Made by a program: the position numbers and the translations under genes. The notes below the pieces were generated by a model. That model did not search any database and was not told the origin of the DNA. It saw only the letters and a list, made by a program, of their open reading frames with translations. Of a stretch of DNA of 64,000 nt, positions 59,388 through 64,000 are shown piece after piece (the first letter of the stretch is position 1; every line of letters starts with the position of its first letter). Location: IMG/VR virus record IMGVR_UViG_3300028774_000007, positions 79,234 through 143,233 of that record; one strand, given 5' to 3'. The stretch is from a virus.

Positions 59388-59666
59388 TTAATCTTCACCC
59401 TCGCTACAGCCACCGTCACATTCTCCGTCGCATTCTTCACCGTCATCATATGGCATATCATCGCTGTCATCATCAAAGCTTGCAATAAAATCTTCCAAGC
59501 TTTCACATAAGCGTGTATAAAACCCCTGTGAACGACGTAGACAACTTACCTTGTCCAAGATTGCTTGTGCCTTGTCAACAGTGTCAATCTGGTCTAGTAA
59601 GTTTCCACACTCTAACTCCATGCATACCTCAAACGGTTTCATCTCTTTAATTTGTTCTACTGTCAT
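59388..59666 (-). CDS. Acidic protein with Cys-rich tail, 92 residues
   Basis: Helical body, then a tail of Asp/Glu/Cys (EECDGECDGGCSEGED). Could be a metal-binding or DNA-mimic protein; unknown. Confidence 0.58.
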   Translation of the reverse strand: MTVEQIKEMKPFEVCMELECGNLLDQIDTVDKAQAILDKVSCLRRSQGFYTRLCESLEDFIASFDDDSDDMPYDDGEECDGECDGGCSEGED

Positions 59667-59679
59667 TTTATTTTACCTC

Positions 59680-59853
59680 TTATTTATTTAGTATTGGTAG
59701 TGTTAGCAAGCCACATGTATTTTCATCTGTACGGTCAATGGCATTACAGTTTGGATATTTAGGACATTTTATGCAAACTGCATACTCTTGATTCCATTTG
59801 TCTATCCATTCTCTTTGACCATTTGAACCATTGTACCACGGATTTTCTTTCAT
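59680..59853 (-). CDS. Cys-containing small protein, 57 residues
   Basis: ATG 59851-59853; WNQEYAVCIKCPKYPNC and a late Cys form a four-Cys site. First gene after promoter 59882-59910. Confidence 0.55.
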   Translation of the reverse strand: MKENPWYNGSNGQREWIDKWNQEYAVCIKCPKYPNCNAIDRTDENTCGLLTLPILNK

Positions 59854-59881
59854 ATTGCTTACCTCTTTTCTTTGTGATTAC

Positions 59882-59910
59882 ATTATAACATGGTAAATAA
59901 TCAATGTCAA
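59882..59910 (-). promoter_or_regulatory. Sigma-A type promoter
   Basis: Minus strand TTGACA (59905-59910), 17-base spacer, TATAAT (59882-59887). Confidence 0.87.
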
Positions 59911-59990
59911 TACTTTATTAAACTTTATTTTTAGAAATTGAATTTATAATTAATAGTTTTATATTATAATATGAAATCACATTCTAAAAT

Positions 59991-60020
59991 AAAAAGAGCG
60001 AATTTTACTTCGCTCTTTTT
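59991..60020 (-). terminator. Rho-independent terminator
   Basis: 12-bp perfect stem (59991-60002 with 60009-60020) overlapping the stop of the zinc-finger gene; T-run on the minus strand. Confidence 0.83.
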
Positions 60021-60202
60021 AATCTATTTTCGCAATCCTTAATCTCTTCTAAGCGCTCTTTTGACAAATAAACAACCCCACAATTTAAACAAACCCTTGG
60101 TCTTACCGAACCAGTACAACCAACCACTAATGCGCAAGAACCAGAAGAATCTGAAACTTCGATGCATACATATTCTTCGTGACCGCAATTTGGACAACTC
60201 AT
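60005..60202 (-). CDS. Zinc-finger protein, 65 residues
   Basis: SCPNCGHEEYVCIE and RVCLNCGVVYLSKE form two CxxC pairs, as in small zinc-ribbon regulators. Single-gene module with its own promoter. Confidence 0.7.
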   Translation of the reverse strand: MSCPNCGHEEYVCIEVSDSSGSCALVVGCTGSVRPRVCLNCGVVYLSKERLEEIKDCENRLKRAK

Positions 60203-60233
60203 TAATTAATACCTCTCTTTCTTTTGTAATTAT

Positions 60234-60262
60234 ATTATAACACTATAAATAATTAATGTCAA
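60234..60262 (-). promoter_or_regulatory. Sigma-A type promoter
   Basis: Minus strand TTGACA (60257-60262), 17-base spacer, TATAAT (60234-60239). Confidence 0.87.
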
Positions 60263-60338
60263 TAGTTAATTAAACTTTATTTTTAAGAATTGAATTTCTA
60301 AATTAAACATTCATATTATAATATGAAATAACTCCATA

Positions 60339-60373
60339 TAAAATAAAGGGCATCCGTTACCGAACACCCTTTT
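60339..60373 (-). terminator. Rho-independent terminator
   Basis: Stem with G-U pairs (AAAGGGTGTTCG/CGGATGCCCTTT) that folds only in the minus-strand RNA, followed by TATTTT. Confidence 0.7.
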
Positions 60374-60378
60374 ACAAT

Positions 60379-60708
60379 TTATTCTTTTAGAATCCATCCA
60401 CTTTGAGCAGATACTTTAGCGGTTAGCTTCTCGACTAAGTTGTTCGCTTTATCCTCTGCGATACTGCAAGCAATCTGGAACTGCTTGTCTGACTGACGAC
60501 CCACTTCATGGATGAACATTACATCTCCACTTTCATTGCCGAACAGGCTTGATTCCTCGCTTGTATAGCCGTTTCCTTTTTTAACCTTTACTGGTGTAAC
60601 CCTTAGATAATAGCCACGTTTGGCATGATATCCACCCTTACTATAATATATCTCTGCTTTTAAGAACTTGTCCTCAACCGTTGTCTTCTGTAGTTTTTCG
60701 TAAATCAT
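60379..60708 (-). CDS. Hypothetical phage protein, 109 residues
   Basis: ATG 60706-60708 (GAGGAAATACAAA upstream). AEIYYSKGGYHAKRGYYLRVTPV and SLFGNESGDVMF recur in Firmicute phage proteins of unknown function; helical end. Confidence 0.6.
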   Translation of the reverse strand: MIYEKLQKTTVEDKFLKAEIYYSKGGYHAKRGYYLRVTPVKVKKGNGYTSEESSLFGNESGDVMFIHEVGRQSDKQFQIACSIAEDKANNLVEKLTAKVSAQSGWILKE

Positions 60709-60742
60709 TTTGTATTTCCTCATTTCTTTATTTTGTAATTAT

Positions 60743-60771
60743 ATTATAACACGGTATTTTTCTAATGTCAA
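60743..60771 (-). promoter_or_regulatory. Sigma-A type promoter
   Basis: Minus strand TTGACA (60766-60771), 17-base spacer, TATAAT (60743-60748). Confidence 0.87.
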
Positions 60772-60871
60772 GATATAAGAGAAGTTTATTTTTTATTTAA
60801 TATATTATATCATATTATAATGTGAATTATATTATATAACGCTTCATATTATAATATGAAGATTATATTCT

Positions 60872-60902
60872 AAAAAAAATGGAGCAGTATTTCTACTGCC
60901 CC
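60872..60902 (-). terminator. Rho-independent terminator
   Basis: GGCAGTA-GAAA-TACTGCTCC then ATTTTTTTT on the minus strand; lies beyond the extended J-domain frame. Confidence 0.8.
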
Positions 60903-60909
60903 GTAATGA

Positions 60910-61423
60910 TTAACTATTTAAAGCCGCCCTGTTATTGCGTTCTTGGGTGATTTCTTGTGACCCGTACATTTCCCTTATCTTATCAAGTGGAATACGCTTT
61001 CTGCTGTGTGTTGCATCCTCTGCTTTATGCCATGACCATGCTTGTTTTGGATTGCTCCACATGAAGCCGTGACCCTTAAAAATGTCCTTATATTGTTTGG
61101 TTTCACCTGTTACCCAAACCCAACGACATCAATTCGATTTTGATACCGACTAAACCAATGATTACGCTAATGATTCCGATGAAGTCTTCTGGTACTTCTT
61201 TGGTTTCCTTATCTCCTGTTGCCGTATAGACTTCCTCTGCGTTGTTGATTGACCTATGAGTGTTCTTTAGAAGTGCGAATATATGCTCATACTGGCTGTT
61301 TAAAGCTTGCATTTGCTGTGTTGCATCTGGCGCGTGATTAATGTCTGGATGGAGCAAGCAAGCCATCTTGCGGTAAATTTCCTTAACCTCTTCAATACAT
61401 TTGCAGTCTGTAAAATAATTCAT
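60910..61423 (-). CDS. J-domain protein split by a +1 frameshift
   Basis: First frame: ATG 61421-61423 to stop at 61103, MNYFTDCKCIEEVKEIYRK with HPD in LLHPDIN and ending GIKIELMSLGLGNR. Skipping one A at 61129 continues as CRWVWVTGETKQYKDIF, GHGFMWSNPKQAWSWHKAED and on to TAA at 60910, the 'W.WV.G.T....LK..Gf.Ws..K..W.W' domain that follows J domains in related phage proteins. Either a programmed +1 shift, a mutation or a sequence error. Confidence 0.65.
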
Positions 61424-61454
61424 ATTGTTACACATCCTTTTCTTTTGTAATTAC

Positions 61455-61483
61455 ATTATAACCCCATAAAATAAGAATGTCAA
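61455..61483 (-). promoter_or_regulatory. Sigma-A type promoter
   Basis: Minus strand TTGACA (61478-61483), 17-base spacer, TATAAT (61455-61460). Confidence 0.87.
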
Positions 61484-61559
61484 TAGTATTTTAAAGTTTA
61501 TTTTAGAATCTCAATTTCTAAATAATAGATTCATATTATAATATGAACTTATATATCTT

Positions 61560-61595
61560 AAAAAAATAGGATGGCAGTTAGCTACGCTGTCACCC
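61560..61595 (-). terminator. Rho-independent terminator
   Basis: GGTGACAG/CTGCCATCC stem (one mismatch, one G-U) followed by TATTTTTTT on the minus strand. Confidence 0.68.
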
Positions 61596-61641
61596 TAATA
61601 TATCAATGTGGGAAGATGTGAATAAACCCACCTTGATTGCT

Positions 61642-62040
61642 TTATGAAGCCATAGATGAAACATCTAAGGTTGCTTTGAACACAGGATGATAGCGGTTTA
61701 TGAATGTACACAGCCGTTCATCATTCTGGTTATATCTGGTGATAAATTCATCCCAAACCTTTTGGTCAAAGTAACTGGCGCTGACCGCCTTATCATAGCC
61801 CTTTACAATAAACCGTGGGATATCCTCAATGGTATCTGGATTTAAGGCAATTTTCTCTTTATCCTTATCCGTCATGATGTATGGCAGAAGTGGAACATTT
61901 TTATATTTCGCTGTCTCTTTTGCCAAGGTGTCACTCTCCAACATGAATTGAAGATACACCGATGAAAGAACCGTATGAAGCAGTATTCTTCTATTATTAG
62001 TTGAGATAACTTCGCCCGTTGTTTTATTGATAAATTGCAT
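61642..62040 (-). CDS. Hypothetical protein, 132 residues
   Basis: Not recognised. Helical; MQFINKTTGEVIS opening, KYKNVPLLPYIMTDKDKEKI. Last gene of a three-gene module. Confidence 0.55.
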   Translation of the reverse strand: MQFINKTTGEVISTNNRRILLHTVLSSVYLQFMLESDTLAKETAKYKNVPLLPYIMTDKDKEKIALNPDTIEDIPRFIVKGYDKAVSASYFDQKVWDEFITRYNQNDERLCTFINRYHPVFKATLDVSSMAS

Positions 62041-62055
62041 TTTTGCTCCTTCTTT

Positions 62056-62373
62056 TTATACAGCCTGTTTATTTGAATCTCTAGGTTTTAGTGCCGCTAT
62101 AGTATCTGAAATAGCCTTATATTCTGTTAGTGTGCAATCTCTGACATAACTCTTGATGTACTTCTCATCGACCCTATATGCAGTTCCGCAATCGCAATAA
62201 CCCCTTATGAGGTAGTTGTTCATGTGCGCATGATATCTGTCTCCCTTGTTGCGGCTTGTAATCTCATAGACTGTTAGCTTTTTACCGACTTGTTCGACCG
62301 ACACGACTGGTCTTGTCCCAATTCTTGTGTCACCCGTTGCTTTTGACATATTTATCCAATAAATCTTGAACAT
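62056..62373 (-). CDS. PemK/MazF-like protein
   Basis: 105 residues. RIGTRPVVSVEQVGKKLTVYEITS matches the 'G.RPvlvv' and 'iTS' strands of MazF/PemK RNases, with a C-terminal LTEYKAISDTIAAL helix. Catalytic residues are not certain and no antitoxin gene is adjacent, so it may be an inactive or regulatory relative. Confidence 0.6.
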   Translation of the reverse strand: MFKIYWINMSKATGDTRIGTRPVVSVEQVGKKLTVYEITSRNKGDRYHAHMNNYLIRGYCDCGTAYRVDEKYIKSYVRDCTLTEYKAISDTIAALKPRDSNKQAV

Positions 62374-62423
62374 ATTTAATTCTCCTTTTTATTTTGTTGT
62401 CGTATGTTTTGTTTATCTTTTGT

Positions 62424-62768
62424 TTATTCAGATAATGATTTTAATATTGCTAATGTCTCCGTTGGATTTTCAGTAAGATGACGGTAAAGTGATTTTGCAT
62501 CGCTGACCCCAATTTCTGAAATTGTTCCTTCAATGAAATTGTATATACCTTCGATGTTTTTAGCGCCCTCTTTGGTATATGCACCGTTTGGATTGGTAAT
62601 TTCCCATATTGGATTAATGATTTTCCACACAGGATGTTCTTTTTGAAATTCAAGGGATTCACCGCGGTCATCTACCCCTACTAATTCGTAGCCGTCTTTC
62701 AGAAATGCCAATGTCTTTTCAGTGATTGTCTCTTTAGAACGACTAAGCATAATATATCTCTTTTCCAT
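62424..62768 (-). CDS. Hypothetical protein, 114 residues
   Basis: Not recognised. Alpha/beta; contains the internal repeat HPVWKIINPIWEITNPNG. First gene after promoter 62801-62829. Confidence 0.55.
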   Translation of the reverse strand: MEKRYIMLSRSKETITEKTLAFLKDGYELVGVDDRGESLEFQKEHPVWKIINPIWEITNPNGAYTKEGAKNIEGIYNFIEGTISEIGVSDAKSLYRHLTENPTETLAILKSLSE

Positions 62769-62800
62769 TTTTTGTCCTCTTTTCTTTTGTTTGTATCTCT

Positions 62801-62829
62801 ATTATATATCACTATTTATTAATTGTCAA
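62801..62829 (-). promoter_or_regulatory. Sigma-A type promoter
   Basis: Minus strand TTGACA (62824-62829), 17-base spacer, TATAAT (62801-62806). Confidence 0.87.
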
Positions 62830-62854
62830 GACTATTAAAATATTTATTTAGAAA

Positions 62855-62992
62855 TTACATTATTCTACCGAATACTAAATTAACAAATTCATTTTCGATA
62901 CTAATGTCTAAAATTAAAAACCCTTTTACAACCATATTCTTAGTGACCGACCACCAATTTTTTAATAGGCAATGCGCTTCAAGTATCATCAT
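62855..62992 (-). CDS. Hypothetical protein, 45 residues
   Basis: ATGATG start (62990-62992 first) with AAGGGG; overlaps the upstream stop as ATGA. Contains CLLKNWWSVTKNMVVKGFLIL. Unknown. Confidence 0.5.
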   Translation of the reverse strand: MMILEAHCLLKNWWSVTKNMVVKGFLILDISIENEFVNLVFGRIM

Positions 62993-63165
62993 TTGTTATC
63001 CCCTTTCTTATCTATAGCGCATTTTATGTCTATAAGTTCATCTGCTATGAATATCAGTATTATTGTAATGAAAAATATAGGCGCGGTAATTATGCTATTC
63101 TTTAGGAATATGATTGCTGTGATAATTAGGATAACCAAGGATATTCTTTCATTTAAGTATTTCAT
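62989..63165 (-). CDS. Membrane protein, 58 residues
   Basis: ATG 63163-63165 after AAAGAGG. Two hydrophobic helices (ISLVILIITAIIFL and TAPIFFITIILIFIA). Overlaps both neighbours by four bases. Confidence 0.58.
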   Translation of the reverse strand: MKYLNERISLVILIITAIIFLKNSIITAPIFFITIILIFIADELIDIKCAIDKKGDNK

Positions 63166-63350
63166 TTGCTTTCCTCTTTCTTACAGTTATGTAGCGTATA
63201 AGCATTCATAACAAGTAACGATGCATTCATGACCGTATATCTTAATACATCGAATGGTTTCCCTGCGTAAAGTACGAACCCTAAAATGATTAACACAACT
63301 TGAATTGCTATCAGTATAATTAAGACACGCTCTATAGTTTTGTTTTTCAT
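63162..63350 (-). CDS. Membrane protein, 62 residues
   Basis: Two membrane helices (about 8-28 and 36-54), charged ends. Second frame after the micropeptide, in one operon. Confidence 0.58.
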   Translation of the reverse strand: MKNKTIERVLIILIAIQVVLIILGFVLYAGKPFDVLRYTVMNASLLVMNAYTLHNCKKEESK

Positions 63351-63366
63351 TTTAATAACCTCTTCC

Positions 63367-63414
63367 TTATTTTTTCTTAGGTGAAAATAATAGTATTAAG
63401 AACATCACAATCAT
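63367..63414 (-). CDS. KKK-tailed hydrophobic micropeptide 3, 15 residues
   Basis: ATG 63412-63414 after GGCGGT: MIVMFLILLFSPKKK. First frame behind the promoter at 63448-63476. Third member of the family with 54573 and 58161. Confidence 0.55.
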   Translation of the reverse strand: MIVMFLILLFSPKKK

Positions 63415-63447
63415 TAATTTACCGCCATTTCTTTTTTGTCTGTCTAT

Positions 63448-63476
63448 ATTATATAATAGTATTCTCAATTTGTCAA
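63448..63476 (-). promoter_or_regulatory. Sigma-A type promoter of micropeptide 3
   Basis: Minus strand TTGACA (63471-63476), 17-base spacer, TATAAT (63448-63453). The following 63480-63960 holds no gene, only palindromes and short hairpins. Confidence 0.86.
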
Positions 63477-63967
63477 GAATATTAAAATATTTATTTTAAT
63501 ATTCTTCAAAAAATTGCACAGCAATTTTGTCAAGAGAAATGGAAAATTCTTTTTGGAATTAAATATATTAAGTCATATTATAATATGAAAATATATACCT
63601 CATATTATAATGTGAAATATTAAAACTCATAGAATATAAATCGAACGTAGTGAGATTCATATTATAATATGAACGTATTAACCTTATATTACAATATGAA
63701 ACGCTTTGCGTTTTGTATTAGTTGCGAAGCAACCAATATGAGATTATATTATAATGTGAAACGTATTAATTCATATTACAATATGAAATGAAGTGAATGT
63801 TTGTCTCATATCAGTTGAGCGTAGCGAATATCAATTGCATAGCAACCCATGTGAACCTTGTATATGCAACTTTTTTCCTATTTGATGAATCAAGATTCAT
63901 ATTACAATGTGAACTATCTATATGCAAAAAAATTCCTATTTGATGAACCCAAAAATAATTGAAACCC

Positions 63968-63994
63968 AAAAAAAGGATGGCTATTCGCCACCCC
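63968..63994 (-). terminator. Rho-independent terminator of a gene beyond the window
   Basis: GGTGGC-GAATA-GCCATCC followed by seven Ts on the minus strand; the gene it serves lies right of 64000. Confidence 0.78.
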
Positions 63995-64000
63995 TAATTT

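Larger units (their letters stand above)
54860..63913. repeat. Dispersed palindromes, consensus TTCATATTRTAATATGAA
   Basis: About thirty copies, all intergenic, near: 54860, 54993, 55070, 55635, 55669, 55701, 56210, 56242, 56862, 56930, 56951, 57673, 57706, 58299, 58377, 59015, 59048, 59958, 60310, 60809, 60843, 61530, 63572, 63599, 63656, 63683, 63743, 63770 and 63896. They sit after a terminator and before the next promoter, often in pairs about 30 bases apart. Small hairpins (AAACGC/GCGTTT, GTTGC/GCAAC) accompany several. Confidence 0.8.

Noticed and set aside
54860-63913. CRISPR array
   Set aside because: Repeats are 18-base palindromes at irregular spacing between genes, without spacers of fixed size.

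Overview
The window is about 70 percent A+T, is packed with short genes and carries nucleotide metabolism and DNA replication genes but no ribosomal, structural or packaging genes. It looks like the early/replication arm of a large tailed phage of a low-GC Firmicute, probably a clostridium. Supporting signs are B12-dependent ribonucleotide reductase, a ThyX-like protein, a C-family (PolIII alpha) polymerase, perfect sigma-A type promoters, AAGGAG ribosome binding sites and frequent TTG/GTG starts. Nearly all genes lie on the minus strand; only the short stretch 53.3-54.8 kb is read on the plus strand.

Layout. 0-8 kb: DHH phosphoesterase (cut by the window edge), macro domain, dUTPase, NrdJ, deoxyribonucleotidase, dNMP kinase-like, ThyX-like and a secreted SleB-type cell wall hydrolase. 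8-18 kb: DnaE-type polymerase, primase-helicase, RecB/Cas4-like nuclease, SSB and a Sak4-like ATPase, with three HNH/AP2 homing endonucleases wedged beside core genes. 18-35 kb: a Ro60/DUF2828-like vWA protein behind a leader that holds a tRNA-like RNA and a small hairpin RNA, then kinase-HD, RlaP-like nucleotidyltransferase, RNA ligase, SAK-type HAD phosphatase, two NADAR proteins, an ADP-ribosyltransferase-like protein, a YqeY-like protein, a sigma factor and a CCA-type nucleotidyltransferase. 35-52 kb: mostly small membrane, Cys-rich and unknown proteins, plus an adenylosuccinate-synthetase relative, a vWA protein and a J-domain/kinase-like fusion. 51.8-53.3 kb: a 1.5 kb gene-free, repeat-rich divergence region, a plausible origin or control region. 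53.3-54.8 kb: plus-strand genes, one of them enclosed by perfect 25-bp inverted repeats. 55-64 kb: a string of self-contained minus-strand modules, each built as promoter, one to four small genes, terminator, and TTCATATT-type palindromes.

The genes suggest three joint tasks: remaking the host nucleotide pool and replicating phage DNA; repairing or scavenging RNA (kinase/HD, ligase, HAD, nucleotidyltransferases, Ro-like protein with Y-like RNA), plausibly against RNA-cutting defences; and reversing ADP-ribosylation (macro, NADAR). The most unusual observations are the Ro-like/Y-RNA-like locus with a covarying and apparently circularly permuted hairpin family, an in-frame TAA between two GGT glycine codons in the polymerase PHP domain beside a homing endonuclease (resembling the phage T4 gene 60 bypass cassette), and a family of 14-15 residue hydrophobic peptides ending in KKK.
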